Positions 15,466 through 24,438 of a stretch of 64,000 bases of DNA are shown here, piece after piece. The position numbers and the translations under genes are program-made. Below the pieces are notes generated by a model. The model saw only the letters and a program-made list of their open reading frames with translations. It had not been told where the DNA came from and searched no databases. The DNA lies in the NCBI RefSeq assembly GCF_005146945.1, contig NZ_SWMS01000001.1:248001-312000 (forward strand), read 5' to 3'. The DNA is from Prauserella endophytica. Lineage in GTDB: Bacteria > Actinomycetota > Actinomycetes > Mycobacteriales > Pseudonocardiaceae. The first letter of the stretch is position 1. Each line of letters opens with the position of its first letter.

Positions 15466-17700
15466 TCACTCGTCGGCGAGGGGTTCCGCGCGGACCCGGT
15501 TGAGGGCCGGGCGGCAGACCGACGCGGCCAGCACCGCCACTCCGGCTCCCAGTACCACCGGCGCCGCGATCCACGGGGTCAGCACCACCGAGGACTCCTC
15601 CTCGACGAGGCTGTAGAGCCCGATCGCCACCAGCACCCCGACCACGCCGGCTCCGATCGTGGCGACCAGCGCGGGCATCGCCGCCTCCGTGCGCAACGCC
15701 CTCGCCAGCACCCGCACCGGCGTGCCGGCCGCGATGAGCGCCCCGAACGTGCGGCGCCGGTCCATCACCGAGCCCGCCGTCGCGATCGCCGCGCTGCAGC
15801 CGCTCAGCACCGCGGCGGCGACCAGCCCGATCACGGTGACCCTGCGCAGGTCCGACAGCTGCGTCTGCTGGTCCCAGATGCGCATCTCCCTGCTCTCGAT
15901 CTGCGCTCCGCCGGCTGCCGCGGCCAGCGCCGTGCGCACGACCTCGCGGTTCGCCTGCGTCGTCGGCACAGCCACCGTCACCTCGGACGGGGACACCCCC
16001 TCTGGCAGCACGGCCGGGTCGATGATCGCCGTGCTGTACATGTCCTCGCCGGTCACCTCGAACGGCCGCACCGGCGTGTCCGCCGGGAGGGGCACCCCCT
16101 GCGTGCCCCACTCCGCGCTCACCGTGACGCCGTTCAGTTCCATCGGGTACTCGCTGTAGACCCCCGGCGTGCCCGCGCACGCGCCCGCCATGTCGAGCCG
16201 CAGCAGCCCCTCCGCGCGCTCACAGTCGAGCACCAGCGCCTGCTGTCCCGAGTTCTCGCCCTTGGCCAGCACCACCTCGCCGACGCCGATGGCCCGCTCC
16301 CGCTGGCCGTAGCGCTCCAGCGTCGCGTTGGTCTCCGCCACGATCCGCTCGGCGCGCGCCGCGTCGGTCGGCACGTACAGGACGGAGTCCCGGAACGGGG
16401 AGCTCGACCCGGCCATGGACTCGAACGACGGCATGAGCGTCAGCGCCATCGAACCCGTGAACACGGCGAGCACGACACCGGCCGACGCGCGGTAGGCGCC
16501 CTTCGGATCGTCCCGCAGGCGCCGCCCGGCCAGCAGCACCGAGGGCCTGCGCCAGATCCGCCCGAAGATGCCGCCGATCGCCGACGTCACCCACGGGCCG
16601 ACGAGCGCGGCCGAGGCGACGATGAGGGCAAGGCCGAGCAGGACGAGCATCATGCCCATCTCGTCCTCGGCGGTCGAGACGACGACGGCGAAGAACAGTC
16701 CCGCGAGCGGCAGCGACAGCAGGCGCCACCAGTGCAGCGGCTTCCGCTCGTGGGAGCCGGTCGCGCCCAGCGGCGTCCACATCACCCTGCGCAGGCCCAG
16801 CACCGCGGCGAGCAGCACCAGGGCAGGCATCAGCAGGACGACCGGGATGGCGACGCCCAGCGGCAGCTGGAAGTCCGACGCCTGCCAGGTTCCGCCGTCC
16901 CAGGGCACGAACGTCGCGAGCTTGTGCAGCAGCGGGCTGGCCGCCGCGCCGAGGAGCGCGCCGCCGACGGCCGCGATGGCCGTCTCCGCGGAGACCATCG
17001 AGATCACCTGCCGCGGGGTGGCGCCGGCCAGCCGCAGCGCGGCGAGCCTGCGTTCCCTGCGGGCCGCGATGAGCCGCGCCGACGACGCTACCAGCACCAG
17101 GCTCGGCACGATCAGCACGACCACACCGACCCCGGCGAGCAGCTGCAGCAGCGGATCCTGTTCCGCGCCGCCCAGCGCGAACCCGTTCTGCTGGAACGCC
17201 GTCACGGGCATGTCGTCGGCGTCGTGCCCGACGAGCGCGACCAACTGGCCGGGGAACTTCAGCGCGTCCTCGCCGAGCGTGCCCACGACGTCGCCGCCGA
17301 AGCGCTCGCCGAGCTGCGAGCCCGGCATGCCGTCGGCGAGCCTCGCCAGCTCGGGCGAGAGCAGCACCTCTCCCGGCGCTGGCAGCTTCCCGACGCCCGG
17401 CGGCAGGGCGATGGAACCCGGGTCGGTCAGCGGCGCGACGTCGACCCGCGTGATCTTGTCGCCGCCTGTGTAGTCCTCGCTGGACGCCAGCGAGAGCGTG
17501 GCAGGGCCGTCCTCCCCCGAACCGTAGGACGGCTCCTGCCACGTGGACCGCTCGCCGCGTGCCTCGGTGGCGAACGGGAGACTGACGAGGAGGAGCACCA
17601 GCCCGGTCGCCACCGCGACACCGAGCCCGGTGAGGATCGCCGACGTCCGCGTGCGCCGGTCGCCGCGCAGGACCCGCAGCGCGAGCCGGAAGCTGTTCAC
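15466..17700 (-). CDS. FtsX/MacB-like ABC transporter permease
   Basis: The 744-residue protein begins with a membrane segment (SAILTGLGVAVATGLVLLLV), has a large extracytoplasmic domain and two groups of FtsX-type segments around 250-440 and 610-740. The sequence RRERRLAALRLAGATPRQV and the second copy RRRTFGALIAAGTPVRVL are hallmark FtsX cytoplasmic loops. It works with the ATPase whose gene overlaps it by 4 nt. MacB/BceB-like systems of this kind are often controlled by neighbouring two-component systems, and one lies divergently at 18.6-20.9 kb. Confidence 0.9.
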   Translation of the reverse strand: MNSFRLALRVLRGDRRTRTSAILTGLGVAVATGLVLLLVSLPFATEARGERSTWQEPSYGSGEDGPATLSLASSEDYTGGDKITRVDVAPLTDPGSIALPPGVGKLPAPGEVLLSPELARLADGMPGSQLGERFGGDVVGTLGEDALKFPGQLVALVGHDADDMPVTAFQQNGFALGGAEQDPLLQLLAGVGVVVLIVPSLVLVASSARLIAARRERRLAALRLAGATPRQVISMVSAETAIAAVGGALLGAAASPLLHKLATFVPWDGGTWQASDFQLPLGVAIPVVLLMPALVLLAAVLGLRRVMWTPLGATGSHERKPLHWWRLLSLPLAGLFFAVVVSTAEDEMGMMLVLLGLALIVASAALVGPWVTSAIGGIFGRIWRRPSVLLAGRRLRDDPKGAYRASAGVVLAVFTGSMALTLMPSFESMAGSSSPFRDSVLYVPTDAARAERIVAETNATLERYGQRERAIGVGEVVLAKGENSGQQALVLDCERAEGLLRLDMAGACAGTPGVYSEYPMELNGVTVSAEWGTQGVPLPADTPVRPFEVTGEDMYSTAIIDPAVLPEGVSPSEVTVAVPTTQANREVVRTALAAAAGGAQIESREMRIWDQQTQLSDLRRVTVIGLVAAAVLSGCSAAIATAGSVMDRRRTFGALIAAGTPVRVLARALRTEAAMPALVATIGAGVVGVLVAIGLYSLVEEESSVVLTPWIAAPVVLGAGVAVLAASVCRPALNRVRAEPLADE

Positions 17701-18419
17701 GACCCCGTCACCCCGGTGGCGATACGGCCGTCGCGGATGGTCACCATGCGGGGCACCGACTCGGCGAGGTCGCGGTCATGAGTCACGATCACCACGGCGG
17801 CTCCGTTCTCGGCTGCCGCGCCGAGCAGGGCGTTCATCGTGTCGCGGCCCGTGCGCGTGTCGAGCGCGCCGGTCGGCTCGTCGGCGAAGATCACGCTCGG
17901 CTGGTGTGCCAGCGCCCGCGCGATCGCCACGCGCTGCGCCTCGCCACCGGACAGCTCACCCGGCCTGCGCGCCCCCTTGCCGGCGAGGCCGAGCCGGTCG
18001 AGCCACTGCCGGGCGTCCGCGAGGGCCTGGCCGCGGCTCACGCCGCCGAGCAGCAGCGGCAGCGCGGCGTTCTCCTCGGCGGAGAGCTCGGCGACGAGCA
18101 TGCCGGACTGGAAGACGAAGCCGAACTCGGTGCGCCGCAGCTCGCTGCGCTTGGCCTTGCCGAGGTGGTCGATGCGCGTGCCGGCGAGCAGCACCTCACC
18201 GGAGTCGGCCGGCAGGATGCCCGCGAGCACGTGCAGCAGCGACGTCTTGCCGGAACCCGAGGGGCCCACGATCGCGACGGCCTCACCCGGTTGGATGTCG
18301 ATGTCCACCCCGGCCAGCGCGTGCTGCGCGCCGTAGCGCTTCACGAGCCCGCGGCCGGAGAGCGCGGGACGGGTGGAGGTCGCGAGTGGACCCGGCGACT
18401 GTGTGGTCTGTGTTGGCAT
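17697..18419 (-). CDS. MacB/LolD-like ABC transporter ATP-binding protein
   Basis: The 240-residue ATPase has Walker [10 protein letters not shown], signature [15 protein letters not shown], Walker [13 protein letters not shown] and THDRDLAES, all typical of the MacB/LolD group. The start (MPTQTTQS) is a plausible ATG without a clear ribosome site; an open frame continues upstream to 18527. It overlaps the permease gene by 4 nt. It is divergent from a histidine kinase gene with a 20-bp palindrome in between. Confidence 0.9.
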   Translation of the reverse strand: MPTQTTQSPGPLATSTRPALSGRGLVKRYGAQHALAGVDIDIQPGEAVAIVGPSGSGKTSLLHVLAGILPADSGEVLLAGTRIDHLGKAKRSELRRTEFGFVFQSGMLVAELSAEENAALPLLLGGVSRGQALADARQWLDRLGLAGKGARRPGELSGGEAQRVAIARALAHQPSVIFADEPTGALDTRTGRDTMNALLGAAAENGAAVVIVTHDRDLAESVPRMVTIRDGRIATGVTGS

Positions 18420-18486
18420 GCACAGCAGCGTCGCGCGAACCGCACACTCACCACTTCGGACAGACGGCCAGGACCGGACCAGCCGG

Positions 18487-18506
18487 CCTCGGCCGATCGG
18501 CCGAGG
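18487..18506. promoter_or_regulatory. 20-bp perfect palindrome between ABC and two-component operons
   Basis: The sequence CCTCGGCCGATCGGCCGAGG is a perfect inverted repeat in the 143-nt divergent intergenic region. Its position suggests an operator, perhaps for the response regulator at 20287-20946, but no family consensus is recognised. Confidence 0.5.
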
Positions 18507-18562
18507 GGACACCGGCCTGACGGCCAAGGTGCGAGCGCAGCCGGATCAATTACCTTCGCATC

Positions 18563-20290
18563 GTGTCCGTACCACCTTTCCGGCGTAAGGTCGCCGATCT
18601 GCTGCAGTGGCTGGGCCTGCCGGGGGTGGTGCTCTTCGCCGCGCTCCTCTGCGATCTGGTGATCGTCGCGGACGCGAGCCTCGACGGCTTCGGTCCCCGC
18701 GGCGTCGACCTGCTGCTCCTGCCCGGCATCCTGAGCCTGTCGGCATGCGCGTTGTGGGGCCGCAGCCAGCCGGTGGTGGCGGCATGGGTCGGCGCGGCCG
18801 CGCTCGTCGGGAGCACGGTCCTCATCCGGCTCACCGGCACCCTGCCCTACACCGCGCTGCTGCCCAACATCTCCTTCGCCGAGACCGTCGCCGGGCTCGA
18901 GCTGGTGTTCTTCTGCGTCCGCGCGGCGAAGGCGGGCATCGCGTTCGCCACGACGTCGGCGATGGTGGTGGCCTGCCTGCTGGCGACGGCCGGCCGTGAC
19001 TCGATCAGCTCGCGCTCCGAGCTCGTGCAGGCGCTCGTGAGCGGTTTCGTGCTGCTCACGGCCACCGTCGTGGTGGCCGTCCAGCTGCGCAAGCCGGCCG
19101 CGCAGCGGGTCCGCAGCGAGCTGATGACCCTGCTGCGCAGGCAGTGGCCGCTGGTCGGGGTGCTGGCCGCAGCGGTGTTCATGGACATCTTCATCTCGGC
19201 GTCGACCGGCGTGTTCGCGCTGGTGGTGCTGGCGACGAACGCGGGCGCCGTGGTGGCGACCGTGCAGGCCATCAAGCAGCCGGTGCGGTCGGCGCTGTGG
19301 CTGGCGGGCGTGATGTTCGTGTGCGCGCTGGGGCTGGCGTCGATGGGCGAGCGCATCGCCTACGTCAGCTTCGGCGGGTTCCCGCTCACGCAGGTGCTCG
19401 CCGGGATGATCGTGGTGGTCTTCCTGGTGCGCACCGCCGTGCCGCGCCAGGCCACGTGGTCGATCGGCCTGCTCTCGCTCGTGGTGGCCTGTGGCGCCGT
19501 CGCCAACACCATCGACCGCGACCAGGACTCCCTGCGCGCCCTCTTCGTCTCCGCGCTGCTGCTGCTCGGCATCTCCGTGGCGACCGGCCTCTACTTCCGC
19601 GCTCGCGACTCCGAGCGCACGCAGGCGGTGGAGACCGCGGTCAACGAGGCGCAGACCGCCGAGCGGATGGCGCTGGCGCGCGAGCTGCACGACGTGGTCG
19701 CCCACCACGTCACTGGCATCGTCGTGCAGGCGCAGGCGGCGAAGATGCTCGGCGAGAAGGACCCGCGCGTCGTGGTGGACGCGCTCGGGCAGATCGAGCA
19801 CGCGGGCACCGAGGCGCTGGTGGCGATGCGCAGGCTCGTGCGCAGCATGCGCGGTGACGCGCCCTCCGGCAGCAGCGAGTTCAGCGAGCAGGCCACCACA
19901 GACCTGGGCGCCGACCTGCGGAAGCTCGTCGAGGCGGGCAACCACGGCGTGCCGACGGAGATCGAGCTGGACCTGCCTGCCGACCTGCCGCAGGAGGTGG
20001 CCCGCTCGGCGCTGCGCATCGTGCAGGAGTCGCTGACCAACGTCGGCAAGCACGCCTCCGACGCCACGCTCGCGACCGTGGCCGTCCGGGCGTCCGGGGA
20101 GGAGCTGCACGTGCGGGTGAGCGACAACGGGACGAAGGGGGCGGCGGTGCTGCCGGGTGGGGGCTACGGTTTGATCGGCATGCGCGAGCGGGTCGACCTG
20201 TTGCACGGGCGGCTCGCGGCGGGTCCCGGCCCCGATGGCGGCTGGCTGGTCGAGGTGTGGTTGCCACTGGACGGAGACGAGACGCAGTGA
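18563..20290 (+). CDS. Sensor histidine kinase, HisKA_3 family, with long membrane region
   Basis: The 575-residue protein has roughly ten hydrophobic segments in residues 20-345, a cytoplasmic linker, the motif RELHDVVAHH with His near 376, and HATPase_c (GLIGMRERVDLLHG). The kinase has a large intramembrane sensor region and no obvious extracellular domain. The GTG start has TACCTT 6 nt upstream (leaderless type). It is coupled to the next gene by a GTGA overlap and is divergent from a MacB-like exporter, a common partner of such systems. Confidence 0.92.
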   Translation: MSVPPFRRKVADLLQWLGLPGVVLFAALLCDLVIVADASLDGFGPRGVDLLLLPGILSLSACALWGRSQPVVAAWVGAAALVGSTVLIRLTGTLPYTALLPNISFAETVAGLELVFFCVRAAKAGIAFATTSAMVVACLLATAGRDSISSRSELVQALVSGFVLLTATVVVAVQLRKPAAQRVRSELMTLLRRQWPLVGVLAAAVFMDIFISASTGVFALVVLATNAGAVVATVQAIKQPVRSALWLAGVMFVCALGLASMGERIAYVSFGGFPLTQVLAGMIVVVFLVRTAVPRQATWSIGLLSLVVACGAVANTIDRDQDSLRALFVSALLLLGISVATGLYFRARDSERTQAVETAVNEAQTAERMALARELHDVVAHHVTGIVVQAQAAKMLGEKDPRVVVDALGQIEHAGTEALVAMRRLVRSMRGDAPSGSSEFSEQATTDLGADLRKLVEAGNHGVPTEIELDLPADLPQEVARSALRIVQESLTNVGKHASDATLATVAVRASGEELHVRVSDNGTKGAAVLPGGGYGLIGMRERVDLLHGRLAAGPGPDGGWLVEVWLPLDGDETQ

Positions 20291-20946
20291 TCCGGGTTCT
20301 GATCGCCGACGACCAGGACATGGTGCGGATCGGCTTCCGCATGATCCTCGACGCGCAGGACGACATCGAGGTGGTGGCCGATGTCGCCGACGGCATCGAG
20401 GCCGTGCGCAAGGCACGGGAGCTCCGGCCCGACGTGTGCCTGCTGGACATCCGCATGCCCGGCATGGACGGCCTGCAGGTGACCAAGCAGCTCGCGGGCC
20501 CTGACGTCGCCGACCCGCTCAAGGTCGTGGTGGTGACGACGTTCGACCTGGACGAGTACGTGCACACGGCGCTGCAGGGCGGGGCATCCGGCTTCCTGCT
20601 CAAGGACGCGGGGCCCGCGCTGCTGATCGAGGCCATCCGCGCGGCGGCCAGGGGCGACGCGCTGGTGTCACCGCAGATCACGGTGCGCCTGCTCAAGCAC
20701 TTCGGCGACCAGCAGCAGGCCAGGCGTCCGGTCGAGCAGCCGTCGGAGCCGTTGACAGCGCGCGAGCTGGACGTCGTCAAGGCAACGGCCCGTGGGCTCA
20801 CCAACACCGAGATCGGCACCGAGCTGTACCTGTCGCTCTCGACCGTGAAGACCCATCTGGCTTCGGTGCAGAGCAAGATCGGCGCCCGCAACCGCGTGGA
20901 GATCGCGGCATGGGCGTGGCGCAACGGTGTCGTGGACGACGCCTAG
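20287..20946 (+). CDS. NarL/FixJ-type response regulator
   Basis: The 219-residue regulator has receiver Asp 54 (CLLDIRMP), Lys in LLKDAGP and a LuxR-type HTH (LTARELDVVKATARGLTNTEI). It is the partner of the kinase upstream and a close paralogue of the regulator at 9330-9986; both start VIRVL and share FRMxLxAQDDIEV. The 3' end lies 2 nt from the convergent SRPBCC gene. Confidence 0.93.
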   Translation: MIRVLIADDQDMVRIGFRMILDAQDDIEVVADVADGIEAVRKARELRPDVCLLDIRMPGMDGLQVTKQLAGPDVADPLKVVVVTTFDLDEYVHTALQGGASGFLLKDAGPALLIEAIRAAARGDALVSPQITVRLLKHFGDQQQARRPVEQPSEPLTARELDVVKATARGLTNTEIGTELYLSLSTVKTHLASVQSKIGARNRVEIAAWAWRNGVVDDA

Positions 20947-20948
20947 GC

Positions 20949-21380
20949 TTAGGCCTTGTTCGCGAGGTCGCGCAGATCCTTGCGCAGGTTGCGGCGCACG
21001 ATGGGAGCCATCAGCCACCCGGCGAGGCCGTAGAACCCGCTCGCGTCCCCACGCACCCTGATGCTGGCGAGTGTGCCGCTCGGATGCTCCTCGAAGCGGT
21101 AGGTCACGCGCATGGGGAACGGCCCGGCGACCGACGACATGTCGAGCAGCTCCGGCGGCGCATGCGTGAGCACCCTGAGCACGTAGTCGATGCGCCTGCC
21201 GAGGAAGTGCGCGGTGCGGCGGACCTCCGAGCCGACGCCGAACCCGCCGCCGGGCGCCTCCTCGGTCAGCTCCGCTCTGGTGATGCCCTGTGTCCACTGC
21301 GCGTCGTTGCGCCAGTCCATCGCGTACGCGGCCACACGCTCGCGGGGCAGTTCGATCACCCTGTCGGCTTTCACGTCCAT
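20949..21380 (-). CDS. SRPBCC family protein (polyketide cyclase/START-like)
   Basis: The 143-residue protein starts with the SRPBCC beta-strand pattern (VIELPRERVAAYAMDWRNDAQW) and ends with the long helix (GWLMAPIVRRNLRKDLRDLANKA) that closes the ligand cavity. This fold binds hydrophobic ligands; the role here is unknown. A GAGGAGG site precedes the ATG. It is divergent from the amidohydrolase gene, 69 nt apart. Confidence 0.85.
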   Translation of the reverse strand: MDVKADRVIELPRERVAAYAMDWRNDAQWTQGITRAELTEEAPGGGFGVGSEVRRTAHFLGRRIDYVLRVLTHAPPELLDMSSVAGPFPMRVTYRFEEHPSGTLASIRVRGDASGFYGLAGWLMAPIVRRNLRKDLRDLANKA

Positions 21381-21436
21381 GTGTGCCTCCTCTGCCCTCG
21401 CCGGTGAAGTCGCGGAGGCGGGCCCCGGCGCGACAC

Positions 21437-21442
21437 TAGAAT
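21437..21442 (+). promoter_or_regulatory. -10 box of leaderless amidohydrolase transcript
   Basis: TAGAAT stands 7 nt before the ATG at 21450 and there is no ribosome-binding site in between. Confidence 0.55.
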
Positions 21443-21449
21443 CGCGCCC

Positions 21450-22763
21450 ATGTCCCGCCGTCTGCGTGCGCCCGTGGTCCTGCCTGCCGATCCGACCTGT
21501 TCCGTCATCCGCGACGGCGTGGTGGACATCGACGACGCGGGCCGGGTCGCCTACTGCGGACCTGCGGTCTCGGCGCCGGGCCGGGCCGATGCGGCCGAGG
21601 TGACCGACCTGCCGGGCATCCTGCTGCCCGGGCTGGTGAACACCCACGCGCACAGCCCCATGGTGCTCCTTCGCGGCATGGGCGGTGACCTGCCGCTGCT
21701 GCGCTGGCTGCGCGAGGTGATCTGGCCCGCCGAGGCGAGGCTGCGTCCCTCCGACGTCCACGCCGGGATGCTGCTCGGCTCGGTGGAGATGCTGCGCAGG
21801 GGCGTCACCACCAGCGCCGAGATGTACTTCCACGCCGAGCAGCTCGCCGACGCGGTGCTCACCACGGGCGCGCGCGTGGTGCTCGGCGGCCCCATCATCG
21901 ACCTGCCCGGCCTCGACTGGCGGACCATGATCACGGCGACGGAACGCTGGATCGACGCCGACGGGCTGCGGTTCGGTCGCGGCGAGCGGGTCGAGCTGTC
22001 CTACGCGGCGCACTCGGCGTACATGCTGCCGCCCGAGGCGCTGCGGGAGGTCGCCAAGTCGGCGGCGGCGCGCGGCGCGCTCGTGCAGATCCACGTGGCC
22101 GAGGCCGCGGACGAGGACGAGCGGCAGCGCGCCGAGTTCGGCTCGGTGCCACGCCTGCTCGACCAGGTTGGCCTGCTCGACGGCAGGCTCATCGCCGCGC
22201 ACGCGGTGCATCTGTCCGATGAGGACATCGCGTTGCTCGCCGCGCGTGGGGCGGGGGTCGCGCACTGTCCCGGGTCCAACGCCAAGCTCGCGTCGGGCAT
22301 CGCGCGACTGGCCGACCTGCGGGCGGCCTCGGTGCCGGTCGGGCTCGGCACCGACGGCCCCGCCAGCAACGACGACCTCGACCTCTGGGAGGAGGTCCAG
22401 CTCTCGGCGATGCTCGCGCGGCTGTCCACTCGGGACTCGACCGTGGTGACCGCGGCGGACGCCCTGCTGCTGGCCACGCGCGGCGGGGCGGACGCGCTCG
22501 GCCGTGACGACATCGGCGCCCTGGAGCCGGGGCGGTGGGCCGACGTCGTGCACGTCGACCTCGACGACCCCGCGTTCGCGGCCGGTCTCGACGTGCCCGA
22601 CGACCAGCTGCTGGCGAACCTCGTGTGGGCCGCGGGATCTCGGCGCGTGCGCGATGTGTGGGTGGCGGGCGAGCAGGTGGTCGCCGAGGGCGAGGCGCTG
22701 CGCGCCGACCGCGCCGAGGCGCAGGCGAACGTGGCCAAAGCCGCCGCCCACCTCCGAGGCTGA
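21450..22763 (+). CDS. Amidohydrolase / TRZ-ATZ-type deaminase (MTA/SAH deaminase-like)
   Basis: The 437-residue metal-dependent hydrolase has NTHAHSP (metal His pair), HVAEA, HAVHLSDEDI and a catalytic Asp in GLGTDGPASNDDLDLWEE, typical of the TRZ/ATZ/S-adenosylhomocysteine deaminase group. It probably removes an amino group from a purine-like or triazine-like ring; the natural substrate is not clear. The ATG with a TAGAAT box 7 nt upstream suggests a leaderless mRNA. A palindromic repeat follows the stop by 5 nt. Confidence 0.88.
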   Translation: MSRRLRAPVVLPADPTCSVIRDGVVDIDDAGRVAYCGPAVSAPGRADAAEVTDLPGILLPGLVNTHAHSPMVLLRGMGGDLPLLRWLREVIWPAEARLRPSDVHAGMLLGSVEMLRRGVTTSAEMYFHAEQLADAVLTTGARVVLGGPIIDLPGLDWRTMITATERWIDADGLRFGRGERVELSYAAHSAYMLPPEALREVAKSAAARGALVQIHVAEAADEDERQRAEFGSVPRLLDQVGLLDGRLIAAHAVHLSDEDIALLAARGAGVAHCPGSNAKLASGIARLADLRAASVPVGLGTDGPASNDDLDLWEEVQLSAMLARLSTRDSTVVTAADALLLATRGGADALGRDDIGALEPGRWADVVHVDLDDPAFAAGLDVPDDQLLANLVWAAGSRRVRDVWVAGEQVVAEGEALRADRAEAQANVAKAAAHLRG

Positions 22764-22768
22764 ATGTT

Positions 22769-22819
22769 CCCCCAAGGCCACCTTTGTTGCGCTCAACGCA
22801 ACAAAGGTGGCCTTGGGGG
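22769..22819. repeat. 51-bp palindromic intergenic element, copy 3 (perfect)
   Basis: The two 23-nt arms are perfect inverted copies around the loop CTCAA. It sits between convergent genes (amidohydrolase and M15 peptidase). As the only perfect copy it may be closest to the ancestral form. Confidence 0.92.
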
Positions 22820-22837
22820 GCGCTACGAAAGTACGGG

Positions 22838-23572
22838 TCAGATGCCGCAGCTGGGGGCTGACCAGAACTGACCGGAGCGGTGGGCGACGTGGACGTGGTC
22901 GTCGTGGCCCTCGTAGCCTGGCCCGAGGATCTCGGCGAACCCGTGGTGCCGGGCCTGCCGCGCCAGCGCGCAGAAGCCCTGCGATCCGGCGCCGAGGTCC
23001 ACGGCATCGCCGTAGAGGTGACGGCTCGCCGGAGCGCCGCCGACCGCGTTGTTGCAGGCGACGCTGCGGAACCCGCCGTTCACGACGATCGGCCGGTCGC
23101 CCATCGCGTGCCGCATGGCCTGCAGCTTCCACATCGACACCAGCGCGTTGGCCTTGGCCTGCGAGGCGGAGACGTTGCCACCCGACCAATCGGAGTTGCA
23201 GTTGTTCAGCTCGCCGTAGGAGAAGTTGACGGGCGTGCAGTCGTCGTCCTGCAGCTCGTAGAGCTTGGCGTAGGTCTGCGCTCCCGCGATTCCGTCCGCG
23301 CCGAGCCCGTACGCCTGCTGGAACCGGGTCACGGCGGCCTTCGTGCCGGGACCGAACTGACCGTCGATGGCGAGCACCCCGCCCTCGCCGGGGTAGCCGG
23401 CCACACGGATCTGCAGCTGCCGGACGTCCTCACCGGACGCTCCCTCGCTGAGCGTGCGGTTCCAGGTGTAGCAGCCGTCAGCGGCGGCGACGTCCGCCGA
23501 GGCCGGTGTCGTGAACGACAGCGCGGCGCTGGCCAGCAGGGCCAGCAACACCGCGACGAAACGGGTTTTCAT
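22838..23572 (-). CDS. Secreted peptidoglycan-binding M15-type D,D-carboxypeptidase
   Basis: The 244-residue protein has a signal peptide (KTRFVAVLLALLASAALSF, cleavage near ASA-DV at 27), a PG_binding_1 domain (about 38-100, IDGQFGPGTKAAVTRFQQAYGL) and a peptidase M15_3 domain. The zinc signature is SRHLYGDAVD plus HDDHVHVAH. It probably trims peptidoglycan peptide stems outside the cell. The ATG is preceded by GGAGGAGGC. Upstream there is a 27-nt hairpin (23607-23633). Confidence 0.9.
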   Translation of the reverse strand: MKTRFVAVLLALLASAALSFTTPASADVAAADGCYTWNRTLSEGASGEDVRQLQIRVAGYPGEGGVLAIDGQFGPGTKAAVTRFQQAYGLGADGIAGAQTYAKLYELQDDDCTPVNFSYGELNNCNSDWSGGNVSASQAKANALVSMWKLQAMRHAMGDRPIVVNGGFRSVACNNAVGGAPASRHLYGDAVDLGAGSQGFCALARQARHHGFAEILGPGYEGHDDHVHVAHRSGQFWSAPSCGI

Positions 23573-23606
23573 GGTGGGGGCCTCCTCCGGGGATCACACC
23601 GGGCGC

Positions 23607-23633
23607 CCGAAAGCGTGGCAATGTCGCTTTCGG
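23607..23633. promoter_or_regulatory. Inverted repeat upstream of M15 peptidase gene
   Basis: CCGAAAGCG and CGCTTTCGG flank a 9-nt spacer about 35 nt upstream of the start codon. It could be an operator or a leader hairpin. A TTGACA box lies just upstream of it on the minus strand. Confidence 0.4.
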
Positions 23634-23716
23634 ACTGTCAATGGATCACCGGATAAAGGCATGGTTTGGTGGAGACCAACCGGCCGGACGGACTACACCA
23701 AACGAACCTTGACGCC

Positions 23717-24400
23717 TCACCGGGGACGCGGGCGGACCGTGATCTCGGTGAGGTGCGCGTCGGGGCTCGCCAGCACCGCCGAGCGCACCGCGGCGGCGAC
23801 GGACTCCGGACGCAGGTACTTCTCCGGCAGGTAGTCGCCGCCCTCGCCCGCGACCACGGCCTGCTGCATCTCGGTGTCGGTACGGCCGGGGAAGACCGAC
23901 GTCACGCGCAGCGCGGTCTCCTCGGCACGCAGCACGTCCGCGAAGGCGCGCAGGCCGAACTTGCTCGCCGCGTAGGCGCCCCAGCCCTCGCGCGCGGCGA
24001 GGCCCTGACCGGAGTTGATCAGCACGACGTGGCCGTGGGCCGCACGCAGCGCGGGCAGCAGGAGCCTGGTCAGCTCGGCCACGGCCACCACGTTGACCTC
24101 GAAGTTGTGCCGCCACACCTGCGCCGGCGACTGCTCGACCGTGCCGAGCTTCGCGACCCCGGCCGAGTGCACGAGCACGTCGAGCGAGGAGATCTCTGCC
24201 GCTGCCGTCGCCACGGCGGACGCGTCGGTGAGGTCCACGGGCCACGGGCTCGTCTCCGGCAGCTCACCGGCAAGCTCGGCGAGCGCGAGCTCGTCGCGCC
24301 CGCCGAGCAGGAGCCGGTGGGTCGGGGCGAGTGCCCGTGCCACGGCGGCACCGATTCCCCTTGACGCGCCGGTGACGAGTGCGAGCGGTCGGTCAGCCAT
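23717..24400 (-). CDS. SDR family oxidoreductase
   Basis: The 227-residue classical SDR has TGASRGIGAAVA, HSAGVA (in place of NNAG) and the YAASK catalytic pair (GAYAASKFGLRAF). The substrate is unknown. The start (MADRPLALV) is chosen at the strand preceding the glycine motif, and the open frame extends further upstream. The gene lies in line with phoX but 1.1 kb of coding separates their functions; no operon partner is clear. Confidence 0.88.
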   Translation of the reverse strand: MADRPLALVTGASRGIGAAVARALAPTHRLLLGGRDELALAELAGELPETSPWPVDLTDASAVATAAAEISSLDVLVHSAGVAKLGTVEQSPAQVWRHNFEVNVVAVAELTRLLLPALRAAHGHVVLINSGQGLAAREGWGAYAASKFGLRAFADVLRAEETALRVTSVFPGRTDTEMQQAVVAGEGGDYLPEKYLRPESVAAAVRSAVLASPDAHLTEITVRPRPR

Positions 24401-24438
24401 GCCCTGCACCGTAAAGGGCATGGCCGAACCGCTGCCGC

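Noticed and set aside
18341..20416. Long minus-strand open frame (691 codons) opposite the histidine kinase gene
   Set aside because: It is antisense to a gene with clear HisKA_3/HATPase motifs; the His/Arg/Asp-rich translation has no domains and reflects GC-rich third positions.
23573..23716. Cyclic-di-AMP (ydaO-type) riboswitch before the M15 peptidase
   Set aside because: The leader is short and lacks the conserved ydaO elements; only a simple hairpin is visible.
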